This document shows positions 8,190-16,976 of a stretch of 64,000 nucleotides of DNA, piece by piece (the stretch's first letter is position 1; each line of letters begins with the position of its first letter). Under the pieces are notes generated by a model. The model did not search any database and was not told the origin of the DNA. It was given only the letters and a program-made list of their open reading frames with translations. This DNA comes from Nitrososphaerota archaeon (GTDB lineage Archaea; Thermoproteota; Nitrososphaeria; Nitrososphaerales; JACPRH01). The DNA is taken from the NCBI GenBank assembly GCA_023379805.1, contig JAMCPI010000015.1, positions 1-64,000 of the forward strand. The letters are read 5' to 3'. The position numbers and the translations under genes are program-made.

Positions 8190-9288
8190 AATCAACTATT
8201 CCAAAGAGCGGGTTCAGAAGGCAATAGGATGCGAAACCCCTGATCGAGTTCCAGTAGCGTTAAGGCTTGACTACTGCGCCGCTCGTTGGGCGGGCATCGA
8301 TACTCAGAGCTTCACCCTTGATCCCGAAAAGGCTTCTCAAGCCATCGAATGGGCGTTCGATCGATCAGGCGGCTGGGATGCCGTGGACAGTACGTGGACT
8401 CAAGGAATTAGGTTTGACAGACTTGAAACGTGGCGGATGCCGATGCCTGGGATTGCCATTCCTCCGGATAAGATGCCGGAGGCTGACACCGAGCCTGCAA
8501 TGATAGCGGTGGATTATGATGCAGCGGTAGAGCGGGGCATGTACGGATTATTCAACGTGATCCGACGCCGGTTTGGTGAAAAATATGATGCCAAGATGGA
8601 GGAAGAGCGTGTCTACAAAAGTTTTGCACCTCTATACCGATACTGGACCGAGCAGAAGGGGGCAGTTCCCTTTAGAGGAGGGATGACTAGACTACCTATC
8701 TTTCAATTTGGGTATTCACGAGGCTGGTTCGGCTTCATCAAGGATCTCCTAAGGCAACCCGAAACGGTGAAGGCGGCTTGCGATGCCACTTTTAATGATA
8801 CGGTGAATATGGGCGAATATCAAAGTCGATTAGTGGGGTGCAATATCGTTTTTGTCCCTGCTGGTCACGCGTCACCTGCATTCATGTCTCGCGAGATGTA
8901 TGATCGATATTTCTTTCCTTACTTCAGAGAGGCCTGCAAGCGGCTGGTCAAGGATGGTTTCACACCACGTCTCCATCTAAACCTAGATTGGACACCATAT
9001 CTAGAACAGTTGCTGGAGCTCCCGAAGAAAAGCTGCATAGCCGAATTGGAAAGCACCACAGATCTGAAGAAGGCAAAGCAGATACTTGGGGGACATATGT
9101 GCATCTGCGGAGGAGTACCACCGCACCTGCTTACCAGAGGAACTCCACGGCTGGTTCAAGAATACTGTCGAAAACTCATCAGTGAACTCGGCCCCGACGG
9201 CTACATCCTCATGAACGACGACGTACTGCCAATCGACACCGAGTTCGAGAACGTAAAAGCCATCGCTGAAGCAGCGAAGATTACTTGA
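8182..9288 (+). CDS. Uroporphyrinogen-decarboxylase-family (URO-D) methyltransferase-like protein
   Basis: A 368-residue TIM-barrel protein of the URO-D superfamily, the group that includes MtaA/MtbA and many O-demethylase methyltransferases. It starts at ATG 8182, overlapping the corrinoid gene stop, rather than at the upstream frame opening at 8140. Methyltransferases of the MtaA type bind zinc through His-x-Cys and a distal Cys. Here the corresponding stretch is RLHLNLDW (His265, then Leu-Asn) and the distal site near residue 345 reads LMNDDVLP, so the cysteines are absent. CxCGG at 307-311 does not align with either site. Partnership with the adjacent corrinoid protein in methyl transfer is likely but unproven; the donor may be a methoxylated acid, given the neighbouring CoA ligase. 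Confidence 0.8.
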   Translation: MTKINYSKERVQKAIGCETPDRVPVALRLDYCAARWAGIDTQSFTLDPEKASQAIEWAFDRSGGWDAVDSTWTQGIRFDRLETWRMPMPGIAIPPDKMPEADTEPAMIAVDYDAAVERGMYGLFNVIRRRFGEKYDAKMEEERVYKSFAPLYRYWTEQKGAVPFRGGMTRLPIFQFGYSRGWFGFIKDLLRQPETVKAACDATFNDTVNMGEYQSRLVGCNIVFVPAGHASPAFMSREMYDRYFFPYFREACKRLVKDGFTPRLHLNLDWTPYLEQLLELPKKSCIAELESTTDLKKAKQILGGHMCICGGVPPHLLTRGTPRLVQEYCRKLISELGPDGYILMNDDVLPIDTEFENVKAIAEAAKIT

Positions 9289-9352
9289 AACACTAATAGG
9301 TCATATTTAGGTATCGCTCCAAAATTGTTTTTAGATTACTTTAGTTAGAGTA

Positions 9353-10402
9353 GTGATTATGAATAGGTCCACGCTCGCTGCAGTAGCAATTATAGCTGTT
9401 ATCGCGATAGGCGGTTTATCTGCGTATTACTTCTTAGGAACAGGAGGAACCCTCTCACCAACATCTTCGAACACCGCTTCAACCACTACCACCAGCTCTT
9501 CAGCCGCTCCTTCGGAGCCGTTTAAGGTCAAGGCGGGTGACAGCTTCCCCTTCGCTGAACAGTTCTTCCTAGTCGAAATGGCCGGTCAAGACAAAGGATA
9601 TTACAAGAACAACTATGTGCAGCCTGAGTTCTCAAGCTTCCGTGGAAGTTCACGACTGTATGAGGCGGTTGCTGCAGGTCAAGTCAACATCGGATACGGT
9701 ATCTGTTCAGATGTTATCGCATACCGTACAATGGGAGTCCCAGTCAAGGTCTTAGCCACCTATGTAACAGGTAACCCGTGGAGAGTTTTGGTGAAGGGTG
9801 ATAGCCCACTTCAATCAGCCAAGGATCTGAGTGGAAAACGTGTTGGAACATCAGGTGTACGAGGAATTGATCATCTCCTCGGTGTATTGATTGAAAACAA
9901 GTACGGTATCAAGATGGAGTTTGTGCCCATGGGCGGTGTGCCTGAGATGCTTGCAGGCATCAAGTCAGGAAGCATCGACGCCTTCATTCAGACACCAGGG
10001 CCAACTCAAGGACTCGTCGAGGCTGGACAGCTAAAGGTTCTTGTTGAAACAGATAACGCTGTACCGAAGCCGTGGCCCACCTTCTGCGTATGGGCTACAG
10101 ACGACATGATCAAGAACAACGGTGACGCTGTATCCCGCTTCGTAAAGGCAACCCTTGAATCAGTCCAATATGCGCAGACTAACCCGGACTACACAACTAG
10201 CCTCTACGTTAAACGCACCAACGCTTCACAGACTATTGCAGGCAAGGTTGTCGGAGATATCCAGTGGCAACCTAGCGGCGTCATCAGCGAAGAAGGAGTC
10301 AACAACATCATTGCAGCTGACAAACAAGGCGGAGACATCAGCGCAAACAGCACGGTGAGGGCGCAAGAAGTCTACACTAACCAGTTCATCACGAAACCAT
10401 AA
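9353..10402 (+). CDS. ABC transporter substrate-binding protein, NMT1/TauA/SsuA type
   Basis: Extracytoplasmic solute-binding protein, 349 residues. An N-terminal hydrophobic anchor (about residues 6-30) is followed by a Ser/Thr-rich linker, as is common for archaeal membrane-tethered binding proteins, and then by an NMT1/THI5-like periplasmic-binding fold: VAAGQVNIGYGICSD, LSGKRVGTSGVRG and MLAGIKSGSIDAFIQTPG. The family imports sulfonates, nitrate/cyanate, pyrimidine precursors or aromatic acids. GTG 9353 and ATG 9359 are both possible starts. It heads a complete importer operon with the ATPase and two permeases. The substrate is not readable from sequence; the flanking CoA ligase and methyltransferase genes hint at an organic acid. 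Confidence 0.88.
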   Translation: MIMNRSTLAAVAIIAVIAIGGLSAYYFLGTGGTLSPTSSNTASTTTTSSSAAPSEPFKVKAGDSFPFAEQFFLVEMAGQDKGYYKNNYVQPEFSSFRGSSRLYEAVAAGQVNIGYGICSDVIAYRTMGVPVKVLATYVTGNPWRVLVKGDSPLQSAKDLSGKRVGTSGVRGIDHLLGVLIENKYGIKMEFVPMGGVPEMLAGIKSGSIDAFIQTPGPTQGLVEAGQLKVLVETDNAVPKPWPTFCVWATDDMIKNNGDAVSRFVKATLESVQYAQTNPDYTTSLYVKRTNASQTIAGKVVGDIQWQPSGVISEEGVNNIIAADKQGGDISANSTVRAQEVYTNQFITKP

Positions 10403-10426
10403 CTTAGCCGTGAAGGGAAAGAAGTA

Positions 10427-11248
10427 ATGCCCGCCCCCGTGGCGATCAAGACGGTGCAGAGCCAGAAACCGAAGATCAACGTAAGAAACCTATCGGTGAA
10501 GTACCACGATCGCCCGAACAGCAGGGAAATCACAGCCATAGAGGACATCAACCTGCAGGTCAACGAAAACGACTTTCTAGTCATCATAGGGCCAAGCGGC
10601 TGCGGCAAATCATCCCTACTCGGCGCCATCGCCGGCACCGTGAAACCCACTCAAGGAGAGATTGTAATCAACTATGACAGTGATGCGGGGGAAGATCGGG
10701 AAAAGAAGACTCGAAGCATCGCGATGATGTTTCAGGATCCTCTACTTCTACCTTGGCGCACCGTCGCAAAGAACATCGAGTTCGCCCTTGAACCGAGGAG
10801 AATCCCGAAACCTGAACGTGAAGCACGAATAGACCGGTACCTCAAGATGGTGCATCTGGAAGAGTTCCGTGACTGTTACCCGCGGCAGCTCTCAGGTGGA
10901 ATGCGGCAGCGGGTCGCACTTTGCCGCGCGTTAGCGGTTGAACCTGAGATACTGTTAATGGATGAGCCGTTCGGAGCACTTGATGAGCAGACAAGGCTTC
11001 TGCTGGCTGATGAGCTTGCAAAGATATGGAGAGAAGTGAAGCGGACAATAATATTTGTGACCCACAGCCTAAGCGAGGCTGTTTACTTAGGGGAGAACAT
11101 CGCGGTCATGACTAAGAGACCAGGCAGAATCAAGGAGGTTTTGAAGGTAGATATTCCGAGACCCAGAGATTTTGAAAGCCCACATTTCAACGGTCTTCAA
11201 CAGCAGCTGTGGGAGAAGCTGAAGATAGAAGCGTTTGGGAGCCGATAA
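10427..11248 (+). CDS. ABC transporter ATP-binding protein, TauB/SsuB type
   Basis: A 273-residue nucleotide-binding subunit that powers the importer. Walker A is GPSGCGKSS, the Q-loop lies in MMFQDPLLLPWRTV, the ABC signature is LSGGMRQR, Walker B and D-loop are LLMDEPFGALDEQT, and the switch His is in FVTHSLSEA. The Q-loop phrase LLPWRTV is typical of the nitrate/taurine/sulfonate family, agreeing with the NMT1-like binding protein. The ATG follows an AAGGGAAAG ribosome-binding sequence. It overlaps the first permease by 14 bases. Confidence 0.92.
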   Translation: MPAPVAIKTVQSQKPKINVRNLSVKYHDRPNSREITAIEDINLQVNENDFLVIIGPSGCGKSSLLGAIAGTVKPTQGEIVINYDSDAGEDREKKTRSIAMMFQDPLLLPWRTVAKNIEFALEPRRIPKPEREARIDRYLKMVHLEEFRDCYPRQLSGGMRQRVALCRALAVEPEILLMDEPFGALDEQTRLLLADELAKIWREVKRTIIFVTHSLSEAVYLGENIAVMTKRPGRIKEVLKVDIPRPRDFESPHFNGLQQQLWEKLKIEAFGSR

Positions 11249-12023
11249 AACGATGCTGCTGCTGAGCAGAGTAAACCAGCTTCGGCTCCTGATAGCCGCT
11301 TTGCTCATCATCGTCTGGCAGAGTGTCGCTAGTTTACCCTCGGTCAGCAAGCTAATTGTGGCTAGCCCTATGGAGGTGCTTCGAGCCACAACGAGCATAT
11401 TTCTCCTCACTAACAGTAAGGTACCAAATTTTTACCTGCATCTGCAGCGAACCGGTTACGAGGTTTTCATTGCTTATCTGCTTGTTATCGCGGTTGGGCT
11501 GCCACTAGGCATAGCTTTTGGAGCATCTCGCCGCGTCGCGGATACCTATGAGCCGCTGCTGCTGGCGTACTTGGCGTTTCCCACCGTTGTTCTGTTTCCA
11601 CTTATCTTTCTGATATTCGGCTCCGGAGAACTGTCAAAGATTGTTTACGGTGTTCTAATAGGCTTCGCCTATGTTGCTTTTAACGCGGCGTCAGGGGTTC
11701 AGCAGGTTGAAAAGGGTCTTGTTGATCTGAGTCGTTCGCTGGGGCACAGCAGGCTGTCTACAATTTTCAAGGTTGTTTTGCCTTCGGCTATGCCAACGAT
11801 TATCGGTGGTTTTCGGCTTGGATTCGGCTTCACCTTCATCGGGGTAATGGTGGGTGAGATTATCAATGGAAGCGTCGGCCTCGGATACCTTCTGAACTGG
11901 ACGGCCCTAAGCTTCCTCACGCCTGAGCTTTACGCGATAATTATCATCTCAATAGGCGTAGGTGTGGCCGGAGACTCCGTTTTCAGAGCGGCAGAGAACA
12001 GGCTGATGAGGTGGCGATACTGA
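11235..12023 (+). CDS. ABC transporter permease 1
   Basis: A 262-residue polytopic membrane protein with about six helices and the binding-protein-dependent permease (EAA) loop around DLSRSLGHSRLSTIFKVVLP, which docks on the ATPase. It overlaps the ATPase gene and is directly followed by a second permease that is clearly paralogous to it (compare ALPTFIAGF downstream with AMPTIIGGF here), so the transport channel is probably a heterodimer, whereas TauC/SsuC systems usually use a homodimer. Confidence 0.9.
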   Translation: MGADKTMLLLSRVNQLRLLIAALLIIVWQSVASLPSVSKLIVASPMEVLRATTSIFLLTNSKVPNFYLHLQRTGYEVFIAYLLVIAVGLPLGIAFGASRRVADTYEPLLLAYLAFPTVVLFPLIFLIFGSGELSKIVYGVLIGFAYVAFNAASGVQQVEKGLVDLSRSLGHSRLSTIFKVVLPSAMPTIIGGFRLGFGFTFIGVMVGEIINGSVGLGYLLNWTALSFLTPELYAIIIISIGVGVAGDSVFRAAENRLMRWRY

Positions 12024-12797
12024 GTGAAAAATAAGAAGCTGAGCGAGATTACGCTGTCCCCCTTCGTTCTGAGATTAGCGACACTAGCAGTTTTCGTCGT
12101 CGTCTGGGATGGGAGTGTCAGAGCAGGGTATCTTGATCGCCTATTCTTCGCATCCCCTACCGAGATAGCGGGTGTACTCCCTTACACATTCACAAATCTC
12201 TTCATACCGAATCTAGGTGTAACGCTGCTTGAATATGCAGCCGGCTTCACGCTCGCCATAATCGTAGGGTTGGCGGTGGGTGTTGCAACTGGAACTAATG
12301 ATAGCGCGTACAGAGTCACTAACCCCTTCATCGGGCTTGGGATGACCACACCTAAGGTGGCGTTGGTGCCGCTTTTCATGCTTGCACTCGGTTTAGGATG
12401 GAACTCAATAGCAGCCTTCGGTGCGCTTCTAGGGGTCTTCCCAATAATCATTAATTCGGCTGCAGGCGTTAGGCAGGTGAAGCCTGAGTATCTAGCGGCT
12501 GCGCGGTCGATGGGTCACTCGCGCCTCAAGACGTACTGGAAGGTTGTGTTTCCCTTCGCGCTCCCAACATTCATAGCAGGTTTCTTCCTCGGATCTAACC
12601 TCGTAATGATCGGCGTGCTCGTCATGGAGTTAATCATGGGGCGGGCTGGACTGAGCCCAATGATGGCGGAGCTATCATACAACTTCCGAACCCCCGAGCT
12701 TTACGCGGCAGCCATACTCACAATCACGCTCACAACAGGGATAAACGGCGCAATATGGCTCATCTCACGCAGAATGAACAGCTGGCGAAACAACTAA
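12024..12797 (+). CDS. ABC transporter permease 2
   Basis: A 257-residue permease with about six membrane helices and the EAA-type loop YLAAARSMGHSRLKTYWKVV. The GTG start comes immediately after the TGA of permease 1, indicating translational coupling. It is the last gene of the importer operon; the next genes are on the other strand. Confidence 0.9.
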   Translation: MKNKKLSEITLSPFVLRLATLAVFVVVWDGSVRAGYLDRLFFASPTEIAGVLPYTFTNLFIPNLGVTLLEYAAGFTLAIIVGLAVGVATGTNDSAYRVTNPFIGLGMTTPKVALVPLFMLALGLGWNSIAAFGALLGVFPIIINSAAGVRQVKPEYLAAARSMGHSRLKTYWKVVFPFALPTFIAGFFLGSNLVMIGVLVMELIMGRAGLSPMMAELSYNFRTPELYAAAILTITLTTGINGAIWLISRRMNSWRNN

Positions 12798-12860
12798 TCA
12801 CATACTAGTGGGTATACCGTCGACAAGTAATTTGTTGATAGGCAACAAGAGTTCCTTTGT

Positions 12861-13640
12861 TTAGAAGTAGCCCTCAACCATTTCACGTAGATGTCGTGTT
12901 TCCTGCTTGCCCGCCGTTTTTGCTAGCTGCTGAATTCGGCTGATACCGGTTACGATGGGTATCTTTACTGGACAGGCTTTTTCGCAGGAGTAGCAGCGGA
13001 TGCAGTCGTAGATGTGTTCCTTGAAGGCTGCGTCAACTCTCGGAAGCGAGTCTCGTGGATCGAAGGTATATTGTGCTAACCTAGTTAACGCGGCTGGGCC
13101 CGGGTACTTCGCGTTTCCTCCATCAGCTACCGGGCACACCGAGACGCAGAGAAGACATTCTATGCACTCTTGGAATTTGACTGCGAGTTGCGTTTCCTCC
13201 GGCTTTAAGTTGTAGAGTGTTTCGGGGCTGATTTCGCCGGTGACTGGTCTAGGTTCACGGGGCTCCAAGTATGGATGCATCTGCTGGATGCGGCTGTCGT
13301 AGATGCTTCTATCTACCACCAGATCCTTTATTACCGGAAAATTAGGTAGAGGCTTAACAGTCATTTCCGGTACAGCTTCGTCCCAGCAGAGAAGCTTAGG
13401 TGCACCGTTGACGAGCACACCGCAGGAGCCGCAGATCCGGTTTCTGCATGACCATCTAAACGCTAAATCTTTTCCAAGGTCTTCCCGCACTTTGAGAAGC
13501 ACATCAAGAATACGGTCGCCTCGCTCGTAGCTAACTTCACAGGTCTCGTAACGAGGTGTCTTATCGACGGTGGGATCGAAGCGGAAAAACGTTAAGCGAC
13601 ATCGAAGCGTGCTCTTCTGCGTAACATCATCTAATCCCAA
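12861..13640 (-). CDS. Succinate dehydrogenase/fumarate reductase-like iron-sulfur subunit
   Basis: A 259-residue SdhB/FrdB homologue carrying the usual three-cluster wire. The N-terminal ferredoxin-like domain has the 2Fe-2S motif CRNRICGSC plus a later Cys in LLCWDE. The C-terminal domain has CIECLLCVSVCP (4Fe-4S) and CIRCYSCEKACPVKIP (the second cluster). It passes electrons between the adjacent flavoprotein and a membrane partner. The TTG start overlaps the flavoprotein stop by ten bases, so the two are cotranslated. No SdhC/D-type anchor is present; the divergent cytochrome b at 15479 is a candidate partner. Confidence 0.9.
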   Translation of the reverse strand: MGLDDVTQKSTLRCRLTFFRFDPTVDKTPRYETCEVSYERGDRILDVLLKVREDLGKDLAFRWSCRNRICGSCGVLVNGAPKLLCWDEAVPEMTVKPLPNFPVIKDLVVDRSIYDSRIQQMHPYLEPREPRPVTGEISPETLYNLKPEETQLAVKFQECIECLLCVSVCPVADGGNAKYPGPAALTRLAQYTFDPRDSLPRVDAAFKEHIYDCIRCYSCEKACPVKIPIVTGISRIQQLAKTAGKQETRHLREMVEGYF

Positions 13641-15352
13641 GGTATCTTCACCGTAACCGTGCGAAACCTCTTCTCGCCATCCTCAAGCCTGACTCGGACA
13701 CCTGTGAAGACGCTACTTTCCTCAGGATAGTCGAGGCGTCTGAATACACCGCGGCTCTCCTTCTTCCTCAGAGCCATCTCAATATACAGCTCAGATAAAT
13801 CAAGAAGGTTCTCGGCGTCCAAAGCGTCAACCAGACCCTGATTAAACCGGCGGGAACCTGACTCCAAGCGAAGATTAGGCAAAACATCTCTGCGGATAGC
13901 GGCAAGACGCTCTAAACCCTGCTGCATCATCTTCTCCTCCTTCCAGAAGAAGCACGTGTCCTGCAACACCTGCTTAACCATCCGCTTGACCGATGACGAA
14001 AAGAAGCATTCCCCTTTTCCAACGGTTTCCAGCAGCCGTGAAATCCGGCTCTCCTCAGCCACTACATCAGATTCATCTGGAGCCGGTGTCTTCTTCACCT
14101 GTTGACACCGCTCAACCCCGTATTTCGCGCTCCACTTCGCTGTTGAGACGCAGCCCATTAGGCCGCCAACTCCTGATATTGCGCTCCCTATTACGAAGAG
14201 ACCGGGGAGACCAGTGGCCTCGGTCTTTGCATCAGTCACCACGCCTCCGCGCTCAAGGTGGGGAACAACACCGACCTCCATAAGGTCGCGCATAGGGTTC
14301 ACCCCGATCTTCTCGAAGAAACTGTATCGCCACCAGCTCTCCTTCATTTTACCTGCAAGATCAGCCATATGCCGGTAGCTCACATAGACGCCTCCTCGGT
14401 CAGTACCGCGCCCCGCGGCGATTTCACATGCGTTGACGTAGACCTTTAACCAAAGTGGGATACCCTGCTTTTTACCGTCTAATCCGTGTGCAGCGGCAAC
14501 GTTAAACCACCGCTGGTATTCAGGCATCTGCCAAATATCGGCTCCGCGTGCGTTCAACGTTTTAGGTGTTCGCCAGTCCAGCGGCTTAATGTCCCAATCC
14601 TCGATCGGGAAGACCCAGCGCCGCGGAGGAACAGCAGGGTTCTTATAATTGTAGAAGATGATTTCGCACAGATCCGCTAGCTCAGCCCCTGCACGGAAGG
14701 CCATTGCTGAACCGTCACCCGAGAGGTTATCTGGAAGAGTAGATGTAGGGTACCAAGCTGTTGAGCCTGTAGCCAAGATTACCGATTTCGCCGCTATAGC
14801 CAGTAGCTCACCACGCTCGATATCGAGGGCAGTTACACCAACCACCTCTCCATTACGTGTGAGAAGGCGGGTTGCGACTGTTGACTCCAGTATCTTTACA
14901 CCGCGTTTCTTGACCTGGGCACCGAGAACCTGCATCACCATCTTCCCAGTCATGTCGAGCTTACTGCTGTGGCACCCGCCGGCGGTCTGCGGCCAGATCT
15001 TTCCATCAGATGAACGTCTGAAGAGGGCACCCATATTTTCAAACTCGGCGAGGAACCTCCAAGATGCTTGAGCATTACTCGCGGTCTCAACCTTCAAGTT
15101 GCGCCTAAGATCCTCATCGTCGATTAGACCCGGTTGGACATAGGGACCACCACCCCAGTCTGAGAGAGGCTTCGGGTCGAAAGTGTAAAGGCTGAAGCGA
15201 CTGGCCATCACGCTTGAACCACTCTTGGCGAAAAGACCCTTCTCAAGAACCAATACTTCGACGCCGAGATCATGCGCCTGTATTGCGGCGATGCAGCCCG
15301 CTAATCCGCTGCCAACAACAAGGATTTCTGTCCGGATTAGCTTCGCAGCCAA
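13631..15352 (-). CDS. SDH/FRD/APS-reductase superfamily flavoprotein, divergent
   Basis: A 573-residue FAD protein. The dinucleotide-binding motif VVGSGLAGCIAAIQA is at the N-terminus, and ATGSTAWYPTSTLPDNLSGDG and LFVIGSAISGVGG are the other FAD-contact regions of the SdhA/FrdA/AprA superfamily. The His that covalently holds FAD in SdhA (RSHTVAAQGG region) is replaced (KSGSSVMASRF), and the substrate-site HPT motif region reads CEIIFYNYKNP. It is therefore unlikely to be an ordinary succinate dehydrogenase. The tightly coupled FrdB-like subunit indicates a real electron-transfer complex with an unassigned donor or acceptor. The start is TTG at 15352. Confidence 0.8.
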   Translation of the reverse strand: MAAKLIRTEILVVGSGLAGCIAAIQAHDLGVEVLVLEKGLFAKSGSSVMASRFSLYTFDPKPLSDWGGGPYVQPGLIDDEDLRRNLKVETASNAQASWRFLAEFENMGALFRRSSDGKIWPQTAGGCHSSKLDMTGKMVMQVLGAQVKKRGVKILESTVATRLLTRNGEVVGVTALDIERGELLAIAAKSVILATGSTAWYPTSTLPDNLSGDGSAMAFRAGAELADLCEIIFYNYKNPAVPPRRWVFPIEDWDIKPLDWRTPKTLNARGADIWQMPEYQRWFNVAAAHGLDGKKQGIPLWLKVYVNACEIAAGRGTDRGGVYVSYRHMADLAGKMKESWWRYSFFEKIGVNPMRDLMEVGVVPHLERGGVVTDAKTEATGLPGLFVIGSAISGVGGLMGCVSTAKWSAKYGVERCQQVKKTPAPDESDVVAEESRISRLLETVGKGECFFSSSVKRMVKQVLQDTCFFWKEEKMMQQGLERLAAIRRDVLPNLRLESGSRRFNQGLVDALDAENLLDLSELYIEMALRKKESRGVFRRLDYPEESSVFTGVRVRLEDGEKRFRTVTVKIPWD

Positions 15353-15478
15353 CTGTGTCTCGAAGCGTAGAAGCAGCTCACTATTTTAGCTATTTTTCAC
15401 GCCGCGTTTTCCGCCTTCTTCGCTCGCTGAGAAAAACCATATAGAGACTCGATAAACTACTTTCAGTGAACCTAAAGG

Positions 15479-16171
15479 ATGATTAACTTCAACTCTCTTC
15501 TTGACTCCACGGTGATTCACAATGCAGGTTTGGTGCTCCTCATCTGGGTCGTCGGGGGCATCCTCTTCAACCTGATTCGCTGGCGATCAATTATCAGGGC
15601 AAGCGTGATGCAGGCCGGCCCATGGGAGGGCAGGGGTTTTGCAGCTCCGCTTAAGATCCTAGGTGTGACGCTTGGACGAGATGTTTTTCTTCAGCTGGAT
15701 ATTCTGGGGTGTAACTTACGGAAATGGGTCTCGCATCTAACGGTCTTCTGGGGCTTCGTCATCTTAGGCTTGTCAACAATGTTGAATTTTTCTGTTAATC
15801 CGACTGCGTTACCGCTTCCGCTGAGCCACGCGGTCAGGGTTTTAGGGAATGTGGGGGGAGTTGTGTTCATGGTGGGGCTTGTTTTGATGGCTTATGAACG
15901 GGTTGTGACTCCAGGTTCGATGAGTAACACTTCTTTTGGTGACGCATTCTTCATTATGCTCCTTTTTTCCGCTGGCTTCACAGGGTTTATGACTGAATTG
16001 GCAAGCGAATCGAATATGACGTCAACGACGGCTGTTGTTTACTGGGTACATTTAGCTCTTGTGGCGAGCTTGTTCATAGTAGCGCCTTTCTCTAAGTTTG
16101 TACATGCGCTTGGTCGCGTCCTCTTGCGGTTTTTCGAAAATTCGGAGAGGTCAAAGAAACCTCCTCAGTGA
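15479..16171 (+). CDS. NarI/HdrE/DsrM-like membrane cytochrome b
   Basis: A 230-residue integral membrane protein with about five helices, resembling the NarI/HdrE/DsrM/TmcC group of diheme b-type subunits that exchange electrons with quinones. The histidines in NLRKWVSHLTVFWGF, LPLSHAVRVLG and VYWVHLALVASLF are plausible heme ligands. It is divergent from the flavoprotein/iron-sulfur pair with a 126-bp gap that probably holds promoters for both, and is followed by convergent multiheme cytochromes. I infer that it links the SDH-like pair to the membrane pool or to the external cytochromes. Confidence 0.78.
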   Translation: MINFNSLLDSTVIHNAGLVLLIWVVGGILFNLIRWRSIIRASVMQAGPWEGRGFAAPLKILGVTLGRDVFLQLDILGCNLRKWVSHLTVFWGFVILGLSTMLNFSVNPTALPLPLSHAVRVLGNVGGVVFMVGLVLMAYERVVTPGSMSNTSFGDAFFIMLLFSAGFTGFMTELASESNMTSTTAVVYWVHLALVASLFIVAPFSKFVHALGRVLLRFFENSERSKKPPQ

Positions 16172-16290
16172 ACCTGTTTTCTGATTTTTTGGTGAATCGT
16201 GGGGAGCTACCATTATCCTCTGCGGCTAATTGACAAATAGAAATATTCGCCTAATATTGTTGAACCTTCGATTTAGACAAAGATATAGGT

Positions 16291-16320
16291 GGTCGATCAG
16301 CTGATATACTCCGATCGACC
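16291..16320. terminator. Inverted repeat between convergent genes
   Basis: GGTCGATC (16291-16298) and GATCGACC (16313-16320) can form an eight-base-pair stem with a 14-base loop. It sits between the stops of the cytochrome b gene and the convergent tetraheme gene, a position suited to a bidirectional terminator or transcript-end structure. Confidence 0.45.
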
Positions 16321-16343
16321 GGTTTACTCTGGCTTACTTGGCT

Positions 16344-16769
16344 CTAAAGGGCGTGGCACTTCATGCAGAGCTTGTTGTAGTCAGCGAAATCAATTCGTAC
16401 TGATGTACCATTGGTGTATCTTAGGCTTAGGAAGTTAGGTTGGTGCGGGTTGTGGCAGGTTAGGCAGTATTTGACTCGAATTGTGCCGCTTGACATCTGT
16501 AGTTGTCCTTCGAAGAAAAGTTTTGAGTGCTTGCTCGCAGAGACTGTATTCCAGACATTTGAGTGGCAGGTTTTGCAGATAGTTGCGTTTATGTTTGTAG
16601 TGTGCCATACGCCTTGTCCGTGACAGTTGCTACATGCTAGAACGGCGTGTGGGCCAGTTAGTCCCTTCGTTGATTGGTTTTGTTGAGGTGTTGCGAATGG
16701 GAGAACCGCTATTACTGCTGAAACACCTAGGAGCGCAAGAAGAATTATGACGTACCGTCGATGAAGCAA
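16344..16769 (-). CDS. Small exported tetraheme c-type cytochrome
   Basis: A 141-residue protein with an N-terminal hydrophobic export signal (about residues 6-26) and four CxxCH heme sites: CSNCH, CKTCH, CLTCH and CMKCH, the last at the extreme C-terminus. Additional His residues (GVWH, SKH, NPH) can serve as distal ligands, so bis-His hemes are likely. Phrases such as GVWHTT, WNTVSASKH and YCLTCHNPH are shared with the N-terminal part of the protein encoded just upstream (16977-17963), so the two are tandem paralogues. The start is TTG. Role: electron carrier on the outer face of the membrane. Confidence 0.9.
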   Translation of the reverse strand: MLHRRYVIILLALLGVSAVIAVLPFATPQQNQSTKGLTGPHAVLACSNCHGQGVWHTTNINATICKTCHSNVWNTVSASKHSKLFFEGQLQMSSGTIRVKYCLTCHNPHQPNFLSLRYTNGTSVRIDFADYNKLCMKCHAL

Positions 16770-16976
16770 TTTTTATCCGGTGTAAGGAGTAAAGTCAGGT
16801 ATTGATATACTTTTCCATCGTATCACATTTATGTTGTATAATATTATTTACTTTTATCCGCAATATATAGTTTTATTACGAGATACTCCTTAGTAGGAGC
16901 CTACTCCACCCAGCATTGCCGAATATCCAAACTTCGTTCAGTCAATTTAGCGCAGAGGAAGAGTTGCTTGGCCCGC

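Noticed and set aside
16901-16960. Short near-palindromes (AGTAGG-AG-CCTACT) upstream of the stop of the large tetraheme gene
   Set aside because: Six-base arms with a two-base centre are too short and T-runs are missing; not called as a terminator or operator.
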